64,000 bases of DNA from Halothermothrix sp. (GCA_016841825.1 JAENYK010000002.1:62001-126000), one strand, 5' to 3'; shown: positions 1 through 8,833, numbered from the stretch's first letter. Numbers and translations: made by a program. Notes: a model not told the origin generated them from the letters alone.

Positions 1-1407
1 AGTAATGATGCGTCAATTTCGGATTTCGATAGTCTTATCTATCTTGGAAATTATAACAGTATACCGGAGGAACTAAAAGGTATTGCTTTCCAAAATCAGG
101 CCAAGCTATCTGCTGAGAACACTTATCTATATAAATCTACATTTGATGATAAGCAAAAACCTGTATTTATGATTATTTCTGATAATGATGAGAATTTGGT
201 TGAAGCTGTTAGAGCACTTAATAATATTGATCTAAAAGCTCAGATGGATGGTAATTATATTGTACTTAACTCAGATTTAGACACAAATATAAAGGAAGAA
301 AGAATAAGTGGTTATATCTATCTTGAAGATTTAGGTATAAACGGTATAGAAGTAAAGGGAACTAACCAGCAGATTGCTAATATAGGGCTCAGAATTCCTT
401 CCGATCAAATTCTGGCGAATGAATCGAACATTAATTTGAGATTAAGGTATTCTGATAATCTGGATTTTGAAAAATCTATGGTATCAGTATACGTAAATGG
501 AATTCCTATAGGAAGTCAGAAACTGGAACGGGATAAACGAGACCTGGATATTATGACATTTTATATACCTGAATCTTTAAGACGAAACTACTATTTTGAT
601 ATTCGGATAGTCTTTGAACTTATACCAGCTGGTATAATCAATTGTGAACGGTACTTAAAGAGTGAACCATGGGCATATATTCTGAAAGATTCTAACTACT
701 TTTTTCCAACACAGGAGAGGGATCAAAAGTTGTTTACTAATTTACCTTTTCCATTTGTAAAAAACGATGATCTGGATGATACAACAATTGTCATGCCCGA
801 CAAACCAGCTAAGGAAGATTTTCGGATTGCTGGTAAAATTGCCGAATTAGCAGGTATTGGGGTCAAGAAAAATAAAGGAATTATTAAGGCTATAACCGGA
901 AGTGTCTTTAATGAAAAAGACCATGAAAATAATTTAATCATCTTTGGTACACCTGAAGAAAACAGTGCTATTAGGATTATTAACAAAGACCTCTGGTTTC
1001 AATATAATACGCGGTTTAGCACAATTCTATCTAATGAAAAAATTGAATTACTCCCTGAAACTGCGACTACTGCCACTTATCTTGAATTAAAGACTTCCCC
1101 TTATAATGAGGATAAAGGGATTATGACTTTGACGTCATTAGATAAGGAATCTATAATTAAAGCTATAGAATATTTCGAAGATAGCAAGCGGGGATTTTTA
1201 ACTGGTGATGCAGCGATGATAAGTAAAGAGGGGGATTTACAGACATTTAGATTTCAAAAAGATGAAGATGAAAGGCCAAAAATCGGAATAATTCAAAATA
1301 TTACTAAAAGTTTGCGTGATTACTTAATTTTTGCCGGAGTGCTAGTCTTATTTTTGATAATTAGTTTAGGTTTATATCTAAATAAGAACAGAAGGAGAAA
1401 GAAATAA
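1..1407 (+). CDS. BcsB-like exopolysaccharide synthase subunit (5' end outside window)
   Basis: The reading frame is open from base 1, so the gene starts before the window; 468 residues are visible. Segments such as VSVYVNGIPIGSQKL, the Cys in NCERYLKSEP and DTTIVMPDKP fit the BcsB family (PF03170), the extracytoplasmic partner of the BcsA cellulose synthase. The C-terminus has one membrane helix (about YLIFAGVLVLFLIISLGLYL) followed by a basic tail, as in BcsB, which is anchored by a single C-terminal helix. The next gene is a GH8-like hydrolase 30 bp downstream, the usual partner in cellulose-type loci. The synthase itself is presumably upstream. In Bacillota the polymer may not be plain cellulose. 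Confidence 0.8.
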   Translation, partial: SNDASISDFDSLIYLGNYNSIPEELKGIAFQNQAKLSAENTYLYKSTFDDKQKPVFMIISDNDENLVEAVRALNNIDLKAQMDGNYIVLNSDLDTNIKEERISGYIYLEDLGINGIEVKGTNQQIANIGLRIPSDQILANESNINLRLRYSDNLDFEKSMVSVYVNGIPIGSQKLERDKRDLDIMTFYIPESLRRNYYFDIRIVFELIPAGIINCERYLKSEPWAYILKDSNYFFPTQERDQKLFTNLPFPFVKNDDLDDTTIVMPDKPAKEDFRIAGKIAELAGIGVKKNKGIIKAITGSVFNEKDHENNLIIFGTPEENSAIRIINKDLWFQYNTRFSTILSNEKIELLPETATTATYLELKTSPYNEDKGIMTLTSLDKESIIKAIEYFEDSKRGFLTGDAAMISKEGDLQTFRFQKDEDERPKIGIIQNITKSLRDYLIFAGVLVLFLIISLGLYLNKNRRRKK

Positions 1408-1437
1408 TCACAGAAAATTTGATATGGGGGCTTTGCT

Positions 1438-2520
1438 ATGGGTAGGGGGTATTTTAGCAAAAAAGCTATTTTGGTTGGTTTTTTGATCATTTTGAGTATA
1501 GGAATATATTATTCGTTTTTGGCGAAGGATTCCCATGAGTTTGAAAAGAAAACATATGGAATTTTTCCTGAATATGAAGAAGAAAGGCTGGCTCTAGAAG
1601 GTTTTATAGATAAATACTTTATAGAAGATGGTTTCTTTAGAACTAATTTGCTTGATTCAAAACAGGGGGAAATAGCTTCTGGAAAGGACATTCTGTCTGA
1701 ATCTGTAGGTCTTTTAATGCTTTATTACTTTGAAAGGGACGAACCAGAAAAATTCAATACCCAGGTTAAGATATTAAAAGGTCATTTTATAAATAAAAAC
1801 GGATTGGTTAAATGGCGTATCCGTCGGGAAATTAACCGGGAGACGGTAAATGCCACCATAGACGATTTGAGAATTGTCAAAGCTTTAATTATGGCAGCTG
1901 AAGAATGGGGAAGAGATGACTATCAGGTATTAGCTGAAGGGCTTTCAATCCAATTACTTAGATACTGTGTAATAGAAGATAGTCTTAAGGCTTATGATTC
2001 TCCTGATGGTCCTGAAGCCCCTTTTGTTTACTATGATTTTAAGGCGATGGAGCTGATGAAGCAGTTTGATAATGACTGGTCCAGGCTAGCAGCCAAAAAT
2101 AAGGAAAATATATTAAAACATCAAGTTAAAGGTTTACCTTTTTTTAAAGATAAATGGTTTTCAGAAGAAAAGGGGTTTCCCACTGTAGAAAACCTGTTGA
2201 TTATGATGCATTTAGCTGAAATAGGTATTAAAGATGCTCAATCTCTTATCTGGCTAAAAATACAGCTGAAACAACAAGGTTTATATAGCAGCTATTCTAT
2301 AGCAGGTAAATCCCTCGACAATGTGGAGTCTCCTGCTATATATGCTATTGCTGCCCGTATTGCCAGGTTTAATAATGATGAAGAGCTTTATTATCTGGCC
2401 ATTAAAAAACTTAAAAATATGCAAAATCTGGAGAACAATCAGTATTACGGTGGATTTATTGATTTGAAGCGACTTTCTACCTTTTCTTTCGATCAACTCC
2501 TTTCATTGTTAGCTTATTAA
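1438..2520 (+). CDS. Membrane-anchored GH8-like glycoside hydrolase
   Basis: This 360-residue protein has an uncleaved N-terminal signal anchor (about residues 8-27) and an all-helical body. Two segments fit the GH8 (alpha/alpha)6 family: LSESVGLLMLYYF, where Glu would be the catalytic acid, and ATIDDLRIVKALIMAAEEWG, corresponding to the Asp-bearing ATDxDL motif. GH8 enzymes (BcsZ type) trim beta-1,4-glucan during synthesis. It follows the BcsB-like gene by 30 bp and is probably in one operon. The start ATG at 1438 has a GGGGG Shine-Dalgarno 7 bp upstream. The family assignment is good; the exact substrate is inferred. Confidence 0.75.
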   Translation: MGRGYFSKKAILVGFLIILSIGIYYSFLAKDSHEFEKKTYGIFPEYEEERLALEGFIDKYFIEDGFFRTNLLDSKQGEIASGKDILSESVGLLMLYYFERDEPEKFNTQVKILKGHFINKNGLVKWRIRREINRETVNATIDDLRIVKALIMAAEEWGRDDYQVLAEGLSIQLLRYCVIEDSLKAYDSPDGPEAPFVYYDFKAMELMKQFDNDWSRLAAKNKENILKHQVKGLPFFKDKWFSEEKGFPTVENLLIMMHLAEIGIKDAQSLIWLKIQLKQQGLYSSYSIAGKSLDNVESPAIYAIAARIARFNNDEELYYLAIKKLKNMQNLENNQYYGGFIDLKRLSTFSFDQLLSLLAY

Positions 2521-2554
2521 GGTGGCATTCAGATATACTTTTTATAAATAACTA

Positions 2555-2585
2555 TTGACTTTGACGTCATGTCGTCCTTTATATC
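2555..2585 (+). promoter_or_regulatory. MerR-type promoter with 19-bp spacer
   Basis: TTGACT (2555-2560) and TATATC (2580-2585) are separated by 19 bp, the over-long spacing typical of promoters activated by MerR regulators. The spacer contains the imperfect dyad GACGTCATGTCGTC (two mismatches to a perfect palindrome). It faces the degraded MerR/GyrI-like gene just downstream. Confidence 0.5.
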
Positions 2586-2612
2586 TAATTTTAAAAGGAA
2601 ACGGTGAATTTG

Positions 2613-2984
2613 ATGACAATCAGTGAGGTGTCAAGAAGCTTCACTTTTCCTGCATTGACTATGTGTTTACCCGTGCGGATGAAGAATTGACAGGAGATAT
2701 GGGTAAGGAATTCCACAATTCTACGGATTTCAGAGGCAGATCTACCTGCCGTATTCGATTCAAAACTTGTTCCCGCTGGCATTTATGCAAAGATAGTGTG
2801 CTCAACATTTAAAACACCCGAGATGTTACTCCAAAAGCTAGAACAATTTATCTCAGACCATCCTCTGTACGACAGTTCTGGACAGTGGCACTCCAGATAT
2901 AAAGTCAAAGATTGGCGGAATTATACTGAAAATATTGACTTATCCTGTAACCTTTTGCTCAGAGAAAAAGATCCCCTGGATTAA
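2613..2984 (+). pseudogene. Decayed regulator with GyrI-like effector-binding C-terminus
   Basis: An ATG at 2613 opens with MTISEVS, like a MerR N-terminus, but the frame stops at 2688-2690. The same frame resumes and reads on to a stop at 2982-2984. The last ~70 residues (around DLPAVFDSKLVPAGIYAKI and a C-terminal part ending LLLREKDPLD) resemble a GyrI-like/AraC effector-binding fold. Between the two parts another frame also looks coding (around DYVFTRADEEL), suggesting indels as well as deletion of most of the HTH region. An intact double GyrI-like gene follows at 3069. The GyrI assignment is by resemblance only. Confidence 0.45.
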
Positions 2985-3068
2985 AATGTGACAAAAACGG
3001 ATAAGAAATAGTTAACCAAGCATGATACCATAGTAGTATTAATAAAACATATAGGAGGTTGGGTATTA

Positions 3069-4193
3069 ATGAAGAAAAACCAGGCCGCGAAAGCTTTAGA
3101 CTTGTGCGGAACCAACGCATCTGGAGATATTAATCTATCAAGCAGCCCTGAAAGTTATCGACCTGAAAGAGTGCCAAAGGTTATTGAATTAGTTGCTAAA
3201 TATAAAGATGAGCCAGGGGAAGTAACTCTAAAGGAGATAAACAACAGATGCTCTATTGTTTACAGACCTGCAATGAATATAGTAGGCATCAAAACTGTAC
3301 TGACGTCTGAGAGCAATGTAGGCTTTTTGAATATCTCAGAAAAATATATTAAAAATGGCACAATCGACATACTGGAAAAGATGTTGGTTAATCAACAACC
3401 AGGTAAGTATGTCGGCATTTTAACAGATAATGCTGGCGGCGGTTCATTCACCTACATTATTGGAATCGAAGTTGAGAGTTTTGAAGATTTGCCCGAAGCC
3501 TTACCAGAGAATACTGTTATTTGCAAAAGCCCAGGCGGAAATTTTGCCAAGATAGGTAGAAATGAAGGTGAAGGCGAATATGATTTATGGGATTATTTTA
3601 CTGGGGATTTTCGCAGAGAGACTGAGTATATATATGATAAAGAATTACTCTCGTATCAGATTTTGGATAAAAACGCTGAGGTTATCTACGCTTACGAACC
3701 TGTAAAAATTCCACAAACTGAAGATGAGAAATATGACACCATTAGCTTTAAAATTGTGACATTGCCCGAAATCAAATTTGCAGGGATAAAGAGTGATATT
3801 ACTTATGGTGTGGACATTATTACCAGATTTTTTACTGAATATGAAACCACTATTAATAGTTTGTCGAGTAGACAGTTATATGTTCAAGATTACATAGGCT
3901 TTCCACTGCATGAAGATGGTGTAATGTACTCATGCTTTGGAGTGCAGGTTGAAAACTTTGATGGACTTCCAAAGGGAATTGATACAGTAGAATTGAAAGG
4001 TGGCTTATATGTCTGTTTAACACAATTAGAGATTAATAACGATAATCCTGCAGCATTGTTTGGTGCCGTTGACAAGGTGTTTTTTGAGGAAAATCCAGAG
4101 TATGAACGCGATAAAGTTAACTGCGACCTAGTACGTTTTCACCAGGGACATTCTGCATCGATATATGTTCCCATAAAAAAGGTAGAAGTTTGA
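3069..4193 (+). CDS. Tandem GyrI-like (effector-binding domain) protein
   Basis: This 374-residue soluble protein has no signal peptide and no HTH. It appears to hold two GyrI-like/AraC effector-binding modules: one from about residue 60 to 190 (IVYRPAMNIVGIKT ... FTYIIGIEVESFEDLPEAL), the second from about 230 to 372 (FKIVTLPEIKFAGIKS ... YSCFGVQVENFDGLPKGI). Each shows the family pattern of a strand-loop start, then a Gly-rich YxxGIxVE strand and a D/E-LP turn. Such domains bind small hydrophobic or cationic ligands in multidrug regulators, and some stand-alone members are hydrolases. The start follows AGGAGGT at 3053. Role unknown; possibly related to the regulator relic just upstream. Confidence 0.65.
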   Translation: MKKNQAAKALDLCGTNASGDINLSSSPESYRPERVPKVIELVAKYKDEPGEVTLKEINNRCSIVYRPAMNIVGIKTVLTSESNVGFLNISEKYIKNGTIDILEKMLVNQQPGKYVGILTDNAGGGSFTYIIGIEVESFEDLPEALPENTVICKSPGGNFAKIGRNEGEGEYDLWDYFTGDFRRETEYIYDKELLSYQILDKNAEVIYAYEPVKIPQTEDEKYDTISFKIVTLPEIKFAGIKSDITYGVDIITRFFTEYETTINSLSSRQLYVQDYIGFPLHEDGVMYSCFGVQVENFDGLPKGIDTVELKGGLYVCLTQLEINNDNPAALFGAVDKVFFEENPEYERDKVNCDLVRFHQGHSASIYVPIKKVEV

Positions 4194-4383
4194 TTACTAG
4201 CCGTCGAGTTTTAAGGATGATAATGATACAGTCGAGATCTTAAAAAACCCGTTTTTTATTTCACACAACTGTCAAAAACTCGGGAATTTTGAGTAAGTGG
4301 AGAGTTGCAGAAATAATGATTAGCATGAAATAGATGGTTGACAAGATAGTTAGAGATGATATACTATATAAAGAGTGACAAAC
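4194..4383. other. Spacer with weak hairpin
   Basis: This spacer lies between the double GyrI-like gene and tRNA-Ser. A short palindrome, AAAAAACCCGTTTTTT (about 4242-4257), ends in a T-run and could terminate the upstream gene. Nothing else is supported. Confidence 0.35.
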
Positions 4384-4474
4384 GGAGAGGTGGGTGAGCT
4401 GGCCGAAACCGCTCGACTCGAAATCGAGTAGCCTGGAAACAGGCTCGCGGGTTCGAATCCCGCCCTCTCCGCCA
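4384..4474 (+). tRNA. tRNA-Ser (anticodon CGA)
   Basis: Acceptor arm GGAGAGG (4384-4390) pairs with CCTCTCC (4464-4470), followed by discriminator G and an encoded CCA (4472-4474). The anticodon stem CTCGA/TCGAG (4412-4416, 4424-4428) closes a CTCGAAA loop with anticodon CGA at 4419-4421, reading UCG serine codons. A long variable arm (GCCTGGAAACAGGC) marks a class II tRNA, and the T-loop GGTTCGAATCC is canonical. Confidence 0.97.
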
Positions 4475-4564
4475 TAGAACATATGAGAAATAAGGGCGAT
4501 ACTTGGGTGTCCACACTATGTGATACCAGCCATTTCATTTTGTATGTTCTAAACTGTAATCCAT

Positions 4565-4640
4565 TGTCGCTCTCCTTTGATTTTTATTTGAAGTCGGAAC
4601 AACTTCAGTATATCAAGGAGAGCGACATTTTTGTTTTTAT
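4565..4640 (+). terminator. Long inverted repeat followed by T-rich tract
   Basis: TGTCGCTCTCCTTTGAT (4565-4581) pairs with ATCAAGGAGAGCGACA (4612-4627). A second stem, TGAAGT/ACTTCA (4589-4594, 4602-4607), is nested inside. The run TTTTTGTTTTT follows. It could terminate the tRNA transcript, but the near-perfect long stem would also fit a relic mobile-element end. Confidence 0.55.
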
Positions 4641-4940
4641 ACAATGGCTTCGCCATATCTGAACCGTGGGGTTATTTGCTTATGCGAAAATAAAATCTGC
4701 TGTACAAGGGACAGGTTTATGGACACATAGTTTCTGTGACAGCCAGACTATCATAGTATAGGTAAGACCGTAGACCCTGTTGGCTTGTAAAGTTCCACGA
4801 ATACCACTTGTTGTAATGTTTTTGCAAAATTTATCCCTTTGCCCTTAAACAGTCAAATTCAGAAACTTCAATATAGGAATTGGGCAAGTTTTCTAAAAAA
4901 GCTGCCTCCATTGGAGAACTGGGAAAGCATATTTAGGAGT
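4641..4940. other. Spacer without recognisable gene
   Basis: About 300 bases with no convincing ORF. A stretch near 4705-4735 (GGGACAGGTTTATGGACAC) resembles sequences found at transposase-associated repeats, but this is only an impression. Confidence 0.3.
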
Positions 4941-4944
4941 TAAT

Positions 4945-5295
4945 CTATACACCAAAAATCACTTTACAAGGTGTCTTTAATGCATATTCATAGGCTAAAT
5001 TTTTATGATAAGGCGCTGCTTTTAGGGCAAAAGCTTCTCCGTGTAAATAGATGAGGCATGGTGCGTTTTCCTCTATACTCTTTGGTACATAAATTGTTAG
5101 CTCTATCAGTCCGCTTTTATGGGATCTTGTATTTTGTTTAATGCACTCCCTAACAGGTTTAATTTTATTAACGCTTTTCGTCAGGAAAATATTAATAAGT
5201 GGCAAAAGCAGGGGAGATAAAGGGAGCGTCATATTTTATAAAATCAGGATGAATATTGTATTTGCTTATTAGCGTTCTCCTTGCCTTATGGTTTC
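4945..5295 (-). pseudogene. Decayed alpha/beta-hydrolase (acetyl-esterase type)
   Basis: Read on the minus strand, a frame carrying KYNIHPDFIKYDAP (about 5290-5205) shifts near 5205 into a second frame with LIELTIYVPKSIEENAPCLI and YLHGEAFALKAAPYHKNLAYEY, and stops at VIFGV. This is the N-terminal third of an alpha/beta-hydrolase-3 esterase (COG0657). The oxyanion motif HGG is altered to HGE, and the nucleophile elbow and His are missing. Frameshift plus truncation mark it as a relic. Confidence 0.75.
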
Positions 5296-5302
5296 ACTCT
5301 AT

Positions 5303-5328
5303 AAATAATAAATTGAAATTTATTATTT
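5303..5328. terminator. A/T-only palindrome
   Basis: A 12-bp stem, AAATAATAAATT (5303-5314) with AATTTATTATTT (5317-5328), has a GA loop. It lies downstream of the minus-strand gene ending at 5374. It may act as a weak terminator, although the stem has no G/C. Confidence 0.35.
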
Positions 5329-5373
5329 AAATGAGTTTTTTTAGATAAGCGGTTAGCATTTTACGTCAAGAGT

Positions 5374-5904
5374 TTAGGTCTGTAGATTGTTGGCCTTTTC
5401 ACAGATTTCGTAAATCTCGTCGTATTTTTTATCGATGAGAGGTGTGACCTGAGCTGCTTTCTTTCTGCTAATGCTCTTAAAGCACGGATATGGAATAATC
5501 CAACCAACAAAACCGGGGATTGCAAGAATCACCATCAGCGGTATCATGCCAGCCATGTAGGCGAACACAGAGCCAGCCATAAAAGCTGTCCCTAAAACGC
5601 CGATGATGTAAGCGGCAACTGATGCACCAACTACCTTAGATCGTTCAAGTGTCTCTATCTCATTTACACCAGCCTCAAACTGGCGTTGAAGCCTCGTGAG
5701 TTCTGTTTTATTGCGAAGCTTTCTGTCCCGCTTAAACTTCATGGTAACATACAGCATACTTGCGGGCGGGGTAGAGATTCCCTCCAGTTCCCATCCGAAG
5801 CTGCGGTAGCTATCGGCGTAAATTGATTTCATTGTTCGCCTTAGCGTAAGATCCTTATACTCAAACCCAACAAAGTTGTTATTGCTATTTCTTGATTCAT
5901 TCAT
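5374..5904 (-). CDS. Small membrane protein of unknown function
   Basis: This 176-residue protein has a polar, Asn-rich N-terminus and a basic, possibly coiled region (about residues 58-88, KFKRDRKLRNKTELTRLQRQ). Two adjacent membrane helices follow (about 93-116 and 118-141), then a charged C-terminus. The start is supported by AGGAGGAGGAA 6-10 bp upstream. It lies downstream of the two-kinase operon but has its own spacer, and a terminator at 6022-6050 separates them. I do not recognise the family. Confidence 0.6.
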   Translation of the reverse strand: MNESRNSNNNFVGFEYKDLTLRRTMKSIYADSYRSFGWELEGISTPPASMLYVTMKFKRDRKLRNKTELTRLQRQFEAGVNEIETLERSKVVGASVAAYIIGVLGTAFMAGSVFAYMAGMIPLMVILAIPGFVGWIIPYPCFKSISRKKAAQVTPLIDKKYDEIYEICEKANNLQT

Positions 5905-6021
5905 AATAATTCCTCCTCCTCAAATTTTCTGTTTGGATGTCGTTTATCAATATGATGAGTTTATTATACTGTCCAATTGTTAATGAATTGCTCATAAAAT
6001 GTTTAAGAATTATTAATTCAC

Positions 6022-6050
6022 AAAAAACAGCCTTCCAATCTGGAAAGCTG
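6022..6050 (-). terminator. Intrinsic terminator of the kinase operon
   Basis: On the minus strand CAGCTTTCCA and TGGAAGGCTG (6050-6028) form a 10-bp stem with one G.U pair and a 3-nt loop, followed by TTTTTTG. It lies 17 bp past the stop of the second kinase. Confidence 0.8.
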
Positions 6051-6066
6051 TCTGTCGATGCTTTTA

Positions 6067-7134
6067 TTACATTTTTAGTTTCACCGTGAAGACCGAACCT
6101 TTTCCGGGTTTGCTGGCGACCGTTATCGTGCCGTCTAAAAGTTTGATTGCCTGCCTGACCAAAGCGAGTCCCAGACCGTTACCTTCATCGGAGTGGGACG
6201 CATCTCCCTGATAAAACTTGTCGAAGATGTTCTCCATTACGTCCTTACTCATGCCGCGTCCCGTATCAGCGACAGATATGGTGACACTGTTCCTGTCGGA
6301 GATCTGCTTCACCGTGATAGTACCACCCGATTCAATAAATTTGATGGCATTTGAGATTAAATTGCTCCAAATGATTTCCGTAAGGTATTCGTCTGACGTT
6401 ACGATAAGACGATCCTCAACGTCAATAATAAAGTTAAGGTTCTTTGCCTCCCATTGCTCCTCAAATCTGAGAATACAGTCGCAGATCTGGCGGCATAAAT
6501 CAAAAGGCTTTTCCAATACAACCTGCCGTCCATTTTCAAGCTGATTGAGCTTCAAAACATTAGTAACTAGTAGATTCAGTTTCTTCGAGGCGGTAATGAT
6601 GTTATCTATATATTCCTTTTGCTTTTCAGGCGTGACACTGTCCTTCTGTAACATGGTAGCATAATTTTCAATGATAGCCAGCGGCGTCCGAATTTCGTGA
6701 GAGACGTTAGCGATAAAGTCGCTCCGAAGCGTCTCAATACTGCCGAGTTTCTCAACCATTTTATTAAAGTCCTCAAACATTACATCCATGTAATTCGCTT
6801 TGTCAGCGGTGTGAACGGGCACCAGGTAGACCGAAAAATCGCCTTCGGCGACCTCCTTGGCAGCTTTACCGAGCCTACGCATGGGTAAGTCAAATTTTTT
6901 ACGTATTTGAGCGTGGTTGACGATGCTGAATATAGCGGCTACAATTGCCCAATAGCCAACCATACCAAAGATAAAGCCAGGAGGCACGTTTTCAAAATCC
7001 AGAACAAAGGCGCTGAGGATCATTGCCTGTCCAGCGCTCAGCACGGATAGAATAAAAAAGGTGATCAAAAATTCCTTCCATAAAAGTACCTTCTTTTTTA
7101 TTCTGTTGTCATATTCCGTTTCATTTTTTTTCAT
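6067..7134 (-). CDS. Sensor histidine kinase (second of tandem pair)
   Basis: The 355-residue protein has two membrane helices (about 20-44 and 53-73) around a very short external loop, a HAMP-like segment (about 78-130), HisKA with phospho-acceptor His146 in NVSHEIRTP, and a HATPase with N-box NLISNAIKF, G1 DTGRGMS and G2 GNGLGLALV. The nearly absent sensor loop suggests intramembrane sensing, as in kinases linked to cell-envelope stress and antimicrobial peptides. It overlaps the preceding kinase by 4 bp (ATGA), so they are translationally coupled. It is a clear paralogue of that kinase (shared KFDxPxxRL, GDFSVY and LGSIETL blocks). Confidence 0.93.
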   Translation of the reverse strand: MKKNETEYDNRIKKKVLLWKEFLITFFILSVLSAGQAMILSAFVLDFENVPPGFIFGMVGYWAIVAAIFSIVNHAQIRKKFDLPMRRLGKAAKEVAEGDFSVYLVPVHTADKANYMDVMFEDFNKMVEKLGSIETLRSDFIANVSHEIRTPLAIIENYATMLQKDSVTPEKQKEYIDNIITASKKLNLLVTNVLKLNQLENGRQVVLEKPFDLCRQICDCILRFEEQWEAKNLNFIIDVEDRLIVTSDEYLTEIIWSNLISNAIKFIESGGTITVKQISDRNSVTISVADTGRGMSKDVMENIFDKFYQGDASHSDEGNGLGLALVRQAIKLLDGTITVASKPGKGSVFTVKLKM

Positions 7135-8165
7135 GTCCGCACCGCCAATCTTACTGTAAAAATAGATCCTTTACCTAGTTCGCTATCTACCGCAAGCGTA
7201 CCGCCCGCCCTTTGGATGGCTCTATTAGCCAGGGCAAGTCCGAGACCATTGCCTTCTTTGGCCTGCGAAGTCTCGCCTTGATAGAACTTGTCAAAAATGT
7301 GTTTCATGGTTTTATGGCTTATTCCGCAGCCAGTGTCGGCAACAGTGACGACAATCTCGTTTTCATCCGAGGTCTGCTGTAGCGTAACTTTGCCTCCTGG
7401 TTCTGTGAATTTAAGCGCGTTGGCAAGCAGGTTGTTCCATACAAGCTCCAGCAGGCTCTTGTCAGCAGTGATGACGGCCCGGTCCTCAATATCTGCTTCA
7501 AACGTGATGTTTTTCTGTTCCCACAATGTTTCAAATTGAAGGGCACAGTCGCAAAGCTGGCGGCAGAGGTCATAGGGTTCCGGGGCGGGAGCAATCTCCT
7601 GGTTGTCCAGTTTGTTTAGCTTGAGAATGTTGGTGATGAGCGAGGCAAGCTTGTTAGTGGCATCAATGACCGTATCCATATATTCTTCCCTCATCTCCGG
7701 TGGAAGCTCCTTGTTTTTAAGCACCATTGTGTAATTTTTGATAACGGAAAGAGGGGTTTTGATCTCGTGGGAGACATTAGAAACGAAATCACTATTTAAG
7801 GTTTCAATGCTTCCAAGTTCGGCCACCATTTTGTTGAAGTCATCTATATAATCGAGCTTGTCAAGTGTGTGCTCTGGCTCCACATAAACGGAAAAATCAC
7901 CATTTGCTACACGACTGGCAGCTTCGCTCAGCCGATGCAGAGGCCGATCAAATTTCCGATACTCAAGATAGCCGATGACGGCACAGAGAGCACCGGCAAT
8001 GACCGCCCAATAGATAACGTACCAGATGGTATAGACACTCCAGAGTAGAGAAATATCTGCTCCGGATAGGATACCGGGGAGTGCTGCAAAGAACATGGAA
8101 CCGACAAATAGAATAGCGTACTCCAACCAGGAGAAGTGCTTAATTCTTTTTTGCCTATTTTTCAT
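7131..8165 (-). CDS. Sensor histidine kinase (first of tandem pair)
   Basis: The 344-residue kinase shares its architecture with its downstream neighbour: two helices (about 14-35 and 44-67), HAMP-like linker, HisKA with His133 in NVSHEIKTP, and HATPase with NNLLANALKF, DTGCGIS and GNGLGLALA. Its start overlaps the response regulator stop by 4 bp. Two catalytically complete kinases behind one regulator suggest duplication, with the pair acting as alternative or heterodimeric inputs; this is inference. Confidence 0.93.
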   Translation of the reverse strand: MKNRQKRIKHFSWLEYAILFVGSMFFAALPGILSGADISLLWSVYTIWYVIYWAVIAGALCAVIGYLEYRKFDRPLHRLSEAASRVANGDFSVYVEPEHTLDKLDYIDDFNKMVAELGSIETLNSDFVSNVSHEIKTPLSVIKNYTMVLKNKELPPEMREEYMDTVIDATNKLASLITNILKLNKLDNQEIAPAPEPYDLCRQLCDCALQFETLWEQKNITFEADIEDRAVITADKSLLELVWNNLLANALKFTEPGGKVTLQQTSDENEIVVTVADTGCGISHKTMKHIFDKFYQGETSQAKEGNGLGLALANRAIQRAGGTLAVDSELGKGSIFTVRLAVRT

Positions 8166-8833
8166 AACAGTACCGCCTTATAGCCCAGACCGTGGACCGT
8201 TACGATTTTATACCCATCGCAGGCAGAGAATTTATCGCGAAGTTTCGTGATATATACGTCAACAGCACGCAGACTGGTTTCGCTATCTACCCCCCAGAAT
8301 TCGTCCATAAGCTGCGCGCGAGAAAAGGTCTTGTTCGGATAGGAAAGTAGTTTGTACAGGATGTTGAATTCTCGCACTGTTATTGAGATTTCCTCTCCAT
8401 CGATAGCGGCTGATATGGCGTCAGCATCAAGAATTAGATTGCCTAAAGACAGCTTCTTTTCGTCCATAATATGGGCACGACGCAAAAGTGCAGCCACGCG
8501 CAGTACCAACTCATTCATATCGATAGGTTTGACCATATAGTCGTCCACACCCGCCCGGAAGCCTTTCTGCTTGGAGGCAATATCGTCTCGAGCAGTCATA
8601 AACAGAATGGGAATAGTTTTATTTAGGTCACGAACTGTTTCAGCGAACTCAAAGCCGTCAATCCCTGGCATCATGATATCGGAGATGATCATATCATATT
8701 GACTGTTATACAGGAGATTATAGGCTTCACTCGGGTTGAGACAGCCTTTTGCCGCGTAACCATTGTCGTTTAAATAAGTGCAAACGATCTGATTGAGTTT
8801 CGCATCATCCTCTACTATAAGAATATTTATCAT
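8162..8833 (-). CDS. OmpR/PhoB-family response regulator
   Basis: The 223-residue regulator has a receiver domain with the acidic pair Glu8/Asp9-Asp10, phospho-acceptor Asp52 in IISDIMMPG, switch Thr in MTARDD and Lys in VKPID. A winged-helix DNA-binding domain follows (about 128-222, RAVDVYITKLRDKF ... VHGLGYKAVL). It is the first gene of a three-gene operon with two kinases, each junction being an ATGA overlap. AAGGAGGTC precedes the ATG at 8833. Confidence 0.95.
   Translation of the reverse strand: MINILIVEDDAKLNQIVCTYLNDNGYAAKGCLNPSEAYNLLYNSQYDMIISDIMMPGIDGFEFAETVRDLNKTIPILFMTARDDIASKQKGFRAGVDDYMVKPIDMNELVLRVAALLRRAHIMDEKKLSLGNLILDADAISAAIDGEEISITVREFNILYKLLSYPNKTFSRAQLMDEFWGVDSETSLRAVDVYITKLRDKFSACDGYKIVTVHGLGYKAVLL

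Noticed and set aside
4261-4538. Open frames on the minus strand across the tRNA gene
   Set aside because: They are the complement of tRNA-Ser (products with GGEGGIRTRE-type sequence), a known artefact of gene calling.
4705-4735. GGGACAGGTTTATGGACAC stretch as a REP/IS200-type end
   Set aside because: No partner repeat, hairpin pair or transposase is nearby; similarity rests on a short word only.
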